A stretch of 64,000 nucleotides of DNA from Duganella radicis (GTDB lineage Bacteria; Pseudomonadota; Gammaproteobacteria; Burkholderiales; Burkholderiaceae_D), in contig NZ_WNKY01000011.1 in assembly GCF_009720825.1 (NCBI RefSeq), forward strand, positions 1 to 64,000. The letters are read 5' to 3'. This document shows, in pieces, positions 43,403 to 52,087 of this stretch. Each line of letters starts with the position of its first letter. Position 1 is the stretch's first letter. Both the position numbers and the translations under genes were made by a program. The notes beneath the pieces are model-generated. The model searched no databases and was not told the origin of the DNA. It saw only the letters and a program-made list of their open reading frames with translations.

Positions 43403-44609
43403 ATCATCTGCAACCGCGCCCGATGCCCATACATTGGCCGCATCAGGCCAGGGGCCGGCTTACCTGCCGCCGTTCGCGCACGCTCGGCTCGGCACAATGG
43501 GCATCGAACTCGAATTGATGGTGTTGGACCGGCTCACCCACGACCTGTTGCCGGCGGCGCCGGATATCTTGCGCCTGCTCGATCTACAAGAGAAGCGATG
43601 GGTGGCCACGCCGGAAATCACGACGTCGATGTTGGAGGTTGCGACGTCGATATTGGAAAACCATCAACAGGCCGCCGCAGAGCTTGAGGAAATTCGCCAC
43701 AGTGTTGAACGCGCCGCATTTGAAGTGGGCGCTGTTATTTCAGGCGGTGGCGCCCACCCATTCCAGCAATGGAGCGATCAGCGCATCTACCCCAAGGAAC
43801 GGTATCGCGAGTCGGCACGCAAGTTTGGCTACCTGGCGAAGCTTTTCACCGTGTTCGGCATGCACGTGCACATTGGCGTTCCCAGCGGGGATGAGGCCGT
43901 TCGGCTATGCGCCTGGTTGACCCAAAGGGCGCCGCTATTTATCGCATTGTCCGCCAATTCACCTTGCTGGCAGGGAGAGAACTCCGGCTTTTGCAGTGCC
44001 CGGAGCAATGTAGTGGGCGCTTTCCCGATGAGCGGCACCATGCCATCGCACATCCGATCATGGGAGCAGTTCCAGCAGCATTTCGATCGACTGGCCAAAT
44101 TGGGCATCGTCAGCAGCATCAAGGATTTCTACTGGGATGTACGCCCCAAGCCGGAATACGGAACGATCGAATTGCGCGTGCTTGACACGCCCTTGCATCC
44201 ATCTTACGCCGCAGCATTGGCATGCTATGCCCGTGCTTTGTGTGTCGAGGCGAGCCGTCAGCCTGGCCGCTGGCCGACCAATGATGGGCCGGAGCTTTAC
44301 ACCTGGAACCGCTTCAATGCGGCCCGCGACGGCGTGGCAGGCATGTGGATCGACCCCGAGACTGGACAGCGCCGCTCGATCGTCGATGTCGTGACCGCGG
44401 ATATGTCCCGGTTGGCGCCGAAATCCGATGACCCGGGCTTTAAGACGGCGCGCGCGCAAATTGAAGAGCTGTTGCGTAACGGAGGGCAGGCGAAGTGGCT
44501 CACGGCCCAGTTGGACGCGGGCTACGGCATGAACGATCTGGCCCGCCATGCGAGCGAACTGTTCGGTCAAAAGTCGTCGCAACTACCAGGATATGCCGGA
44601 GTAAAGTGA
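43395..44609 (+). CDS. Carboxylate-amine ligase, GCS2/YbdK type (glutamate-cysteine-ligase-like)
   Basis: A 404-residue ATP-dependent ligase of the glutamate-cysteine ligase type 2 family. The start at 43395 overlaps the upstream stop and has GAGGAG just before it. Family motifs are GTMGIELELMVLD (nucleotide/metal site), TPEITTSMLEV, SGGGAHPF, MHVHIGVPSGDEA and GTIELRVLDTPL. These enzymes join glutamate to an amine, most simply cysteine as the first step to glutathione, although YbdK proper is a weak ligase. In this operon it may make a small gamma-glutamyl compound that affects the adjacent antiporter. The exact amine is unknown. Confidence 0.9.
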   Translation: MLESSATAPDAHTLAASGQGPAYLPPFAHARLGTMGIELELMVLDRLTHDLLPAAPDILRLLDLQEKRWVATPEITTSMLEVATSILENHQQAAAELEEIRHSVERAAFEVGAVISGGGAHPFQQWSDQRIYPKERYRESARKFGYLAKLFTVFGMHVHIGVPSGDEAVRLCAWLTQRAPLFIALSANSPCWQGENSGFCSARSNVVGAFPMSGTMPSHIRSWEQFQQHFDRLAKLGIVSSIKDFYWDVRPKPEYGTIELRVLDTPLHPSYAAALACYARALCVEASRQPGRWPTNDGPELYTWNRFNAARDGVAGMWIDPETGQRRSIVDVVTADMSRLAPKSDDPGFKTARAQIEELLRNGGQAKWLTAQLDAGYGMNDLARHASELFGQKSSQLPGYAGVK

Positions 44610-45001
44610 TGTCGCCCTTACCTGTGCCGGACGATCTGCGGCGGTTTATCCTCAGCAGTATCGCGTCGGTCCCTCATCTTGAGGCGCTGCTGTTGTTGCG
44701 CGCCGCTTCGGAAAAAGATTGGGACAACGACGCCGTGGCCCGTCGCCTCTACATCCCGAACCGCATCGCGCGCAAAGTCCTGGACGATTTAACCGCTATC
44801 GGCGCCCTGCACGCCACCGAACTCGCGCAAGGCGTCTGCTATCGGTATGGCCCCAACTCGAACGAGCTGGGGCAGTTGATCGACCGACTCGCTGCAGCCT
44901 ATTCGACCAACCTGGTTGGGATTACCAGGCTGATACACTCGCAACTGGATCGGCACGCGCAGCAGTTCGCCGATGCGTTCACCTGGAAGAAGGACACCTG
45001 A
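44609..45001 (+). CDS. Small winged-helix-like protein of unknown function
   Basis: A 130-residue soluble protein. Its ATG overlaps the ligase stop (TGATG), so the longer in-frame reading from 44495 is rejected. The central part (EKDWDNDAVARRLYIPNRIA, then RKVLDDLTAIGALHA) looks like a winged-helix DNA-binding fold, and YRYGPNSNELGQLIDRLA like the following helices. It may be the operon's own regulator or an adaptor. No family name is claimed. Confidence 0.65.
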   Translation: MSPLPVPDDLRRFILSSIASVPHLEALLLLRAASEKDWDNDAVARRLYIPNRIARKVLDDLTAIGALHATELAQGVCYRYGPNSNELGQLIDRLAAAYSTNLVGITRLIHSQLDRHAQQFADAFTWKKDT

Positions 45002-45002
45002 T

Positions 45003-45260
45003 ATGGCGCAATTGATCTACGGACTTTGCACACTGACCTCGCTGGCCTGCGCCTGGATGTTACTGACGACATACCGGCGTAATCGCGTACGTCTGTTGTT
45101 CTGGAGCGGCCTGTGCTTCATCGGCATGTCCGTCAACAACATATTACTCGTGCTCGATAAGCTGGTGTTCCCCGAAATTGATCTGCTGCCGGTCCGCTTG
45201 ATTAGCGCCTTGGCCGCATTGATGCTCCTGTTGTTTGGCCTGATTTATGAAACCAAGTGA
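45003..45260 (+). CDS. Small membrane protein, DUF5985-like (first of a pair)
   Basis: An 85-residue protein with three predicted membrane helices (IYGLCTLTSLACAWMLLTTY, LLFWSGLCFIGMSVNNILLV, LISALAALMLLLFGLIY) and an RRNRVRLLFW turn. It starts right after the winged-helix gene and overlaps the next gene by 14 nt. The two small membrane proteins resemble each other (TYRRNRVRLLFW versus FWRSTGQRFFLY) and probably form a hetero-oligomer. Their role in the antiporter-ligase operon is unknown. Confidence 0.7.
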   Translation: MAQLIYGLCTLTSLACAWMLLTTYRRNRVRLLFWSGLCFIGMSVNNILLVLDKLVFPEIDLLPVRLISALAALMLLLFGLIYETK

Positions 45261-45537
45261 GGCGGAGATGATTCTGTTTCTGACGGGCGCAATTGTCATG
45301 GCTTCGGCGGTCATTGCGCTTTTCTTTCTGCGTTTCTGGCGCAGCACCGGTCAACGGTTCTTCCTGTACTTTTCCTTATCGTTTTTCGTCGAAGCGCTCC
45401 ATCGGGCGTACTCGGCATGGGACGGCGCCAGCCACGAAGATTCACCGTATCATTATTTGATCCGGCTGCTGTCGTACGGCTTGATCCTGTGGGCAGTCGT
45501 GGAAAAAAATTTGCGCCCCCGGTCGCCTGACTCTTGA
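45247..45537 (+). CDS. Small membrane protein, DUF5985-like (second of a pair)
   Basis: A 96-residue membrane protein with helices ILFLTGAIVMASAVIALFFL, FFLYFSLSFFVEALHRAY and LIRLLSYGLILWAVV. It shares the helix-RxxxxRFFLY-helix layout of its upstream neighbour and overlaps it. It is the last intact gene of the operon that begins at 41125. The GGDEF gene follows after 42 nt. Confidence 0.7.
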   Translation: MKPSEAEMILFLTGAIVMASAVIALFFLRFWRSTGQRFFLYFSLSFFVEALHRAYSAWDGASHEDSPYHYLIRLLSYGLILWAVVEKNLRPRSPDS

Positions 45538-45579
45538 TAGCAAGGTTCGCTCCGATCATTCAAATTCTGCTGGAGGTGC

Positions 45580-46473
45580 ATGGCGGTGCGTCACGTGAAT
45601 GCCGACAATGCGCAGGACGATAGCGTACTGTATCGATGGCAAAAATATCTGGCCAAACCCACGCCCGCGTGCACCATTGCCGCAAGTGCCGGCTCGCTCC
45701 TCCTCGTCGGTCTCATCGCATGGATCAATATCTTGGCGGGCCCGGAGATTCAGCTCTTCGTCTTTTATTTGCTTCCGGTGTTAGGCATCACTTTGTATCT
45801 GGGGCGGCAAACCGGTGTTGCAGCATGCTGACTTTGCGTCGCGGTTAATCTTGCAGCGATGTGGTACGTCGGCGACCTCAGTTCCGGACATTGGGTCACG
45901 GGTTTTGCCAGACTGCTGGGACTGATCTTGGTGGTAATGAGCTGGGGAAGATTTCATGAAGTCAGCTGCTTACTTGGCGAGCTAAGTATGGTGGACTCGC
46001 TGACAGGTCTTCAGAACCGCAGAGCATGCCTGTTACGTGGACAGGCTGAGTTTGCACGGATGCACCGTACCGGCGAGCAGCTCAGCCTGATGTTTATCGA
46101 CTTGGACAATTTCAAAACCGTCAACGACCAGTTCGGGCATAAGGCCGGTGATCGACTACTGCGTATGACAGCCGCTGAATTGCGGCGGGTTTTGCGCCAT
46201 AGCGATTTTGCGGTTCGCCTTGGTGGCGACGAATTTGCGACTATTTTGCCGGGAACCGACGGTGCTGGCGGCCGCTCTTTGGCCGAGATCGTGCACATAT
46301 GCCTGAATAGGCTTTTTGAAATCGCCGGATTTGATGTTAGCGCGAGCGTCGGCGTGGCGACTTTTCGCGCAGTACCTGCCCATTTCGAGGAGGTCTTGCA
46401 ACGTGGCGATGAACTGATGTACGAAATAAAAAGGGCCGGCAAAGACGGCGTGCTCCAGCGGGATGTAGAATGA
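45580..46473 (+). pseudogene. Membrane diguanylate cyclase gene with an in-frame TGA
   Basis: The reading frame starts at ATG 45580 (GGAGG just upstream) and encodes three or four membrane helices (SAGSLLLVGLIAWINILAG, IQLFVFYLLPVLGITLYLG). It is broken by a single TGA at 45829-45831 and then continues in the same frame (LCVAVNLAAMWYVGD) into a complete GGDEF domain (LDNFKTVNDQFGHKAGD, RLGGDEFATILPG) ending at 46473. A TGG-to-TGA change inside a membrane helix explains it. Translation of the GGDEF half could restart at the ATG at 45859, giving a shortened membrane anchor, so residual cyclase activity is possible. Confidence 0.75.
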
Positions 46474-46510
46474 CCAGACAAAGATCTTTCTATTCAGGAT
46501 ATATGTAGTG

Positions 46511-47035
46511 ATGCCACCGAATCACCCGTCTCAAAAAATCCCCTCTGATTTGCCCACCGTCAAATACACGGATGCGCTTCCGCCATCGACGCGAGTCCTC
46601 AGGCAATTCCGTATTGTATTTAACGCCGTCAAAACACACTTCCGCACTGTCGAAAAAGCGGCTGGCATTGGCGGCGCGCAGGTATGGGCGCTGAGCGTCA
46701 TTGGAAAAAATCCTGGCATTGGCATAGGTGATCTTGCCAAAGAATTGGATGTTCATCAGACGACCGCGAGTAATCTGGTCAAGGTTCTTATGGCTCAAAA
46801 CTTAGTCAAGCAAGGAAAAAGTGAAACTGACAGACGCGCTGTCACCATGCAGCTTTCCGTCGAGGGCCAGCAGCGCCTGAAGAAAGCACCGCTACCATTT
46901 GCTGGCGTCCTCCCTAACGCGCTGTCCTCTATGGATGAGCAGACGCTGGCACGAATGGAGCAGGACCTGGGAACTCTCATCGCCATCCTGGCAGCCGATA
47001 AGGACAGCGCGAATACGCCGCTAGCCGAACTTTAA
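46511..47035 (+). CDS. MarR-family transcriptional regulator
   Basis: A 174-residue winged-helix regulator: IGIGDLAKELDVHQTTASNL is the helix-turn-helix and GKSETDRRAVTMQLSVEG the wing. GTG 46508 directly before the ATG is an alternative start; AGGATA lies upstream. It stands alone at the right end of the putative island and faces the tRNA genes. It may control the divergent promoters at 41085-41126, whose palindromic boxes suit a dimeric MarR protein. That link is inference. Confidence 0.85.
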   Translation: MPPNHPSQKIPSDLPTVKYTDALPPSTRVLRQFRIVFNAVKTHFRTVEKAAGIGGAQVWALSVIGKNPGIGIGDLAKELDVHQTTASNLVKVLMAQNLVKQGKSETDRRAVTMQLSVEGQQRLKKAPLPFAGVLPNALSSMDEQTLARMEQDLGTLIAILAADKDSANTPLAEL

Positions 47036-47105
47036 ACTCAACAATAAATATGGCCGAATCGTAGCGCGCCCTGGGCCTTCGCTCGCTTCCTGCCGCAAGT
47101 AATAC

Positions 47106-47134
47106 AAAAAGGGCAGCCTATTGGGCTGCCCTTT
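47106..47134 (-). terminator. Rho-independent terminator after the tRNA genes
   Basis: An 11-bp perfect stem (AAAGGGCAGCC / GGCTGCCCTTT, loop TATTG on the plus strand) is followed by TTTTT on the minus strand. It lies 9 nt downstream of tRNA-Gly and ends the tRNA transcript. On the plus strand it may also stop the MarR transcript. Confidence 0.85.
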
Positions 47135-47142
47135 CGCATTTT

Positions 47143-47218
47143 TGGAGCGGGAGAAGAGTCTCGAACTCTCGACCTCAACCTTGGCAAGGTTGCGCTCTAC
47201 CAACTGAGCTACTCCCGC
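47143..47218 (-). tRNA. tRNA-Gly(GCC)
   Basis: A complete 76-nt cloverleaf with encoded CCA. The acceptor stem is GCGGGAG/CTCCCGC, the D arm contains AGCTCAGTTGGTAGAGC, the anticodon loop is TTGCCAA (anticodon GCC) and the T loop is TTCGAGA. It lies 10 nt downstream of tRNA-Cys on the same strand. Confidence 0.95.
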
Positions 47219-47228
47219 TTAGGAGCTT

Positions 47229-47309
47229 TGGAGGCGAGGACGGGAGTCGAACCCGTCCACACGGCTTTGCAGGCCGCTGCATATAACCGCCCAAATGCCG
47301 CGCACCACC
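47229..47309 (-). tRNA. tRNA-Cys(GCA), divergent
   Basis: The 3' part is standard: anticodon arm CGGCC-TGCAAA-GCCG (anticodon GCA), T arm with TTCGACT and encoded CCA. The 5' part is odd. The D loop is enlarged and the best acceptor pairing (GGTGGTG with CCTCGCC) has four Watson-Crick pairs, two G-T pairs and one mismatch. The total length is about 81 nt rather than 74. It may be a weakened or chimeric copy, for example after recombination in the anticodon arm. Confidence 0.6.
47261..47276 (+). repeat. attR-like 16-bp repeat inside tRNA-Cys
   Basis: ACGGCTTTGCAGGCCG covers the anticodon stem-loop of tRNA-Cys and is repeated exactly at 38022-38037, 9.2 kb away, in the same orientation. Confidence 0.6.
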
Positions 47310-47413
47310 AAAACAATGTCTTGATCCAATCCGTAAGCGCTGTCGATAATTCTAACAGCACCCAGATAAATTTCGCCATTTCCCCTTTAAATCAGTACCT
47401 TATAGCAGACTGA

Positions 47414-49024
47414 TCACTCCCACTCGATGGTCGCAGGCGGCTTGCCCGAGATATCGTAGACCACGCGGTTGATGCCACGGACTTCGTTGATGATGCGGTT
47501 CGACACCTTGCCCAGCAGCGCGTGCGGCAGGTGCGCCCAGTGCGCGGTCATGAAGTCCTGGGTCTGCACGGCGCGCAGCGCCACCACGTATTCGTAGGTG
47601 CGGCCGTCGCCCATCACGCCCACCGATTTCACCGGCAGGAACACGGCAAACGCCTGCGAGGTGGCGTCGTACCAGTTGCGCGGCACCGCGTCCTGGTCGA
47701 AGCCCGGCACCACGGTCGCCTCGTACGGCGTGTTGCGCAGTTCTTCGATGAAGATGGCGTCGGCCTGGCGCAGCAGGTCGGCGTATTCCTTCTTCACTTC
47801 GCCCAGGATGCGCACGCCCAGGCCCGGGCCCGGGAATGGGTGACGGTAGACCATGTCATGCGGCAGGCCCAGCGCCACGCCCAGCTTGCGCACTTCGTCC
47901 TTGAACAGTTCGCGCAGCGGTTCCAGCAGTTGCAGTTTCATGTGCTCCGGCAGGCCGCCCACGTTGTGGTGCGACTTGATGGTCTGGCCTTTCTTGCCTT
48001 TGCCGGCCGACTCGATCACGTCCGGATAGATGGTGCCCTGCGCCAGCCATTTGGCGTTGACCAGCTTGCCTGATTCCTGGTCGAACACTTCGACGAACTC
48101 GCGGCCGATGATCTTGCGCTTCTGCTCGGGATCGGTGACGCCGGCCAGGTGACCCATGAACTGGTCTTCCGCGTCGACGCGGATCACTTTCACGCCCAGG
48201 TTGTTGGCGAACATGTCCATGACCATCTTGCCTTCGTTCAGGCGCAGCAGGCCGTGGTCGACGAACACGCAGGTCAGCTGGTCGCCAATCGCGCGGTGGA
48301 TCAGCGCCGCCGCCACCGACGAATCGACGCCGCCCGACAGGCCCAGGATGACTTCGTCCTTGCCCACCTGCGCGCGGATTTTCTCGACCGCTTCCGAGAT
48401 GTAATCCGGCATGTTCCAGTCCGACTTGCAGCCGCAGATTTCGTGCACGAAACGGCTCAGCATGACCTTGCCCTGCACGGTGTGGGTCACTTCCGGGTGC
48501 CACTGCACACCGTAGAACGATTTCTCTTCGTTGGCCATGGCGGCGATCGGGCACGACGGGGTGTCGCCCATCAGCACGAAGCCCGGCGGCATTTCCAGCA
48601 CTTTGTCGCCGTGGCTCATCCACACCTTCTGCATGCCGTGGCCTTCGCCGGTGACGAAGTCGACGATGCCGTCCAGCAGCTTGGTGTGATTGCGCGCGCG
48701 CACTTCGGCGTACCCGAATTCGCGCACTTTGCCGTTCTCCACTTTACCGCCCAGCTGCGCGGCCATGGTCTGCATGCCGTAGCAGATACCCAGCACCGGC
48801 ACGCCCAGTTCGAACACGGCGTCCGGCGCGCGCGGCGCGTCGCCTTCCAGCGTCGAGCTGTGGCTGCCCGACAGGATCACGCCGGCGGCGCCGTAGTTGC
48901 GCACGAATTCGTCGCTGACGTCATACGGATACACTTCCGAGAACACGCCGGAATCGCGCACGCGGCGCGCGATCAGCTGGGTAACCTGGGAGCCGAAATC
49001 GAGGATGAGGATTTTAGAATGCAT
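47414..49024 (-). CDS. guaA: GMP synthase (glutamine-hydrolysing)
   Basis: A 536-residue enzyme that converts XMP to GMP with ATP and glutamine. The N-terminal class I amidotransferase domain has Cys81 (LGICYGMQ) and the His-Glu of [10 protein letters not shown]. The ATP-pyrophosphatase domain has the P-loop [10 protein letters not shown], and the C-terminal dimerisation domain ends PPATIEWE. Its length is typical for the family. It lies 63 nt after guaB, separated by an intrinsic terminator, so expression may depend on readthrough or its own promoter. Confidence 0.98.
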   Translation of the reverse strand: MHSKILILDFGSQVTQLIARRVRDSGVFSEVYPYDVSDEFVRNYGAAGVILSGSHSSTLEGDAPRAPDAVFELGVPVLGICYGMQTMAAQLGGKVENGKVREFGYAEVRARNHTKLLDGIVDFVTGEGHGMQKVWMSHGDKVLEMPPGFVLMGDTPSCPIAAMANEEKSFYGVQWHPEVTHTVQGKVMLSRFVHEICGCKSDWNMPDYISEAVEKIRAQVGKDEVILGLSGGVDSSVAAALIHRAIGDQLTCVFVDHGLLRLNEGKMVMDMFANNLGVKVIRVDAEDQFMGHLAGVTDPEQKRKIIGREFVEVFDQESGKLVNAKWLAQGTIYPDVIESAGKGKKGQTIKSHHNVGGLPEHMKLQLLEPLRELFKDEVRKLGVALGLPHDMVYRHPFPGPGLGVRILGEVKKEYADLLRQADAIFIEELRNTPYEATVVPGFDQDAVPRNWYDATSQAFAVFLPVKSVGVMGDGRTYEYVVALRAVQTQDFMTAHWAHLPHALLGKVSNRIINEVRGINRVVYDISGKPPATIEWE

Positions 49025-49052
49025 GGAATGATGTAAACCAGTTTGGATATAG

Positions 49053-49079
49053 AAAAACGCCGGCGGGCGGCCGGCGTTT
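49053..49079 (-). terminator. Intrinsic terminator between guaB and guaA
   Basis: AAACGCCGGC / GCCGGCGTTT form a 10-bp stem with a GGGCG loop, followed on the minus strand by TTTTTCTAT. It lies 8 nt after the guaB stop and 28 nt before the guaA start codon. Confidence 0.75.
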
Positions 49080-49087
49080 GCAAGGTC

Positions 49088-50605
<1,518 letters not shown>

Positions 50606-50606
<1 letters not shown>

Positions 50607-50944
50607 TAACTTCTAGAAACCACTGCGCGCGCAGCGCTTATAAGGGTTTCTTTGATATCTCGAAGTATGCTTTGGTTTGGGAAAGTTTGAGTTTTCGCCC
50701 AAATTTCGCCCACGTTTTTTGGAGCACGCAATAGGTGATTGAAACTGGGCGACCAGCGTTCAGTACAGCCGGCTCCTCGACTCTTGAGCGCCAGTAGGAG
50801 GGCAGCCTCCACATCGTCGAGCTTCGTGTGGGTGATCGGCAACGCCGCGCACCTCAGTTCACCTTTGTTCCAGCCGGCTGACGCACCCAGCACATTGTTA
50901 TTAGATGTATGCAAGTCTTTGCATTTTCGACCTCGCAACAGCAA
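50606..50944 (-). CDS. Hypothetical protein (doubtful)
   Basis: An open frame of 112 codons with no recognised domain. The middle ([19 protein letters not shown]) looks protein-like, but there is no good ribosome site and the end runs into the guaB -35 box. It may be a remnant. The surrounding 50.6-55.3 kb is less GC-rich and gene-poor. Confidence 0.25.
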
Positions 50945-50971
50945 TAGGCCGATCGATACAGCCGTCTTTGA

Positions 50972-51124
50972 CTAGTCGACTCGCGGCAAAATGCCCTGCA
51001 CTGCCTTGAGTAGTTGGAATGAAACAGCCCGACCTATTGCGTTGGCATCAGGATTATCGGGCTGCCATAGATCTACTGGCTCACCGTCAGGAAACGTGAT
51101 GTCACCGTTATTGGAATGAAACAT
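50972..51124 (-). CDS. Small ORF, possible C-terminal gene fragment
   Basis: A 50-codon frame (MFHSNNGDITFPDGEPVDLW...) with a protein-like composition; the frame is open further upstream for a few codons (FTFAPIV) until a TAG. No promoter or ribosome site is clear. It reads like the tail of a larger protein left by a deletion. No family was recognised. Confidence 0.35.
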   Translation of the reverse strand: MFHSNNGDITFPDGEPVDLWQPDNPDANAIGRAVSFQLLKAVQGILPRVD

Positions 51125-51237
51125 CACAATCGGCGCAAAAGTGAACGTCTATGTCCAAAATTATTTGGACCATTCTAAATTTTTTCGTGCTTGAAGCGGA
51201 ATGCTACGATAAAAACTTCAACACCAAGGAGAGCAAA

Positions 51238-51411
51238 GTGACCCCGGTTGACCGCTTTATCAATCGCGACGATAGGCAGCGCGAGCTTTACAAAATCTTT
51301 GATCGACGTGACATGCCGCACTTGCGCAGGAGGCGCATCGCGCGGTTGCTGCACTGCTATAACGATTGGTTGCTCGGCTATGCCTTCGCACAAGTGAAGC
51401 CCCTTTCCTAG
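51238..51411 (+). CDS. Small basic protein of unknown function
   Basis: A 57-residue, Arg-rich protein (FDRRDMPHLRRRRIARLL, then HCYNDWLLGYAFAQ). The GTG at 51238 has AAGGAG 6 nt upstream, a good ribosome site, so this short form is preferred over an 86-codon reading from 51151. No family was recognised. Confidence 0.4.
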   Translation: MTPVDRFINRDDRQRELYKIFDRRDMPHLRRRRIARLLHCYNDWLLGYAFAQVKPLS

Positions 51412-51850
51412 GCACGAAAAGAGTAAAAACACCGCCAACGCACGGCCAGCGGCAACGGTCCAGCAGCGCTAGACGAGAGAAAAGGTAACCCGGCGAGGGT
51501 TCGCCCCCCCCGACCAATTCCTTACGAGAGAGCGGCTCTAAGACCTGATCTATCGAGGCACGCGCGGTACCGAGATCTCGCGGTCTAAAACCGCGATGGA
51601 TTTCCAGCGCGGCGGCTTCGACGAAGGCGATCGCAAGGTCGTTTAGCCAACACAGTACCGTACGGGCCGATCGTCGCGTTTTTCGGACCTGACAAAGCTT
51701 GCACGGTGTTACGGCGTGACCCGAATTTTCTTAGGCCTCGTAATCGGCAGCTGGCCTGAAACGCCAACGAAACCGTTGCGGCGACGCCATGGCTGTGCCG
51801 GCTGCTGGAGTGGCAAGGGCGCCAGGACGAACGCGCCTTGCAACACTCAT
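51412..51850. other. Non-coding or degenerate stretch
   Basis: No intact gene is seen. Short protein-like pieces on the plus strand (LIYRGTRGTEISRSKTAMDF near 51550, and PWLCRLLEWQGRQDERALQH near 51790) are in different frames without starts. They suggest decayed genes. No repeat or RNA was recognised. Confidence 0.35.
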
Positions 51851-52075
51851 TCATCGTTTCGGCGCTGCTCCAGGATTCTCTGGTGGGGGCGCAATATCCG
51901 CAGCATTCATTTGATCCTTCAGCAAGCTTTGAAGTTGCTTCAAGTGCTTGTCCTGCGCCCCTTTTTCAAGCGCTTCGGATTCTTTCAACTTCTTGTCGAT
52001 AGCAGCTTTCAAGGCCTCCGGATCGTCCTTGAGATGCCACAATCCCAATCGTTTCAATCTATCTTCGCTTGACAT
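51851..52075 (-). CDS. Small helical protein linked to the eCIS-core/GGDEF gene
   Basis: A 74-residue, highly charged, probably alpha-helical or coiled-coil protein (LKAAIDKKLKESEALEKGAQ) with a Pro-rich tail. AGGAG lies 9 nt before the ATG, and the gene begins 12 nt after the stop of the DUF4157-GGDEF gene, so the two are co-expressed. It could be a chaperone, an adaptor or an immunity partner; none of these is shown by the sequence. Confidence 0.65.
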   Translation of the reverse strand: MSSEDRLKRLGLWHLKDDPEALKAAIDKKLKESEALEKGAQDKHLKQLQSLLKDQMNAADIAPPPENPGAAPKR

Positions 52076-52087
52076 GATTTCATACTC

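Noticed and set aside
44495-44608. N-terminal extension of the winged-helix-like protein
   Set aside because: It would lie wholly inside the ligase gene; the ATG at 44609 overlapping the stop codon fits the operon's pattern.
45829-45831. TGA read as selenocysteine in the GGDEF gene
   Set aside because: It falls in a membrane helix with no redox motif, and no selenocysteine-insertion hairpin was evident. A nonsense mutation is simpler.
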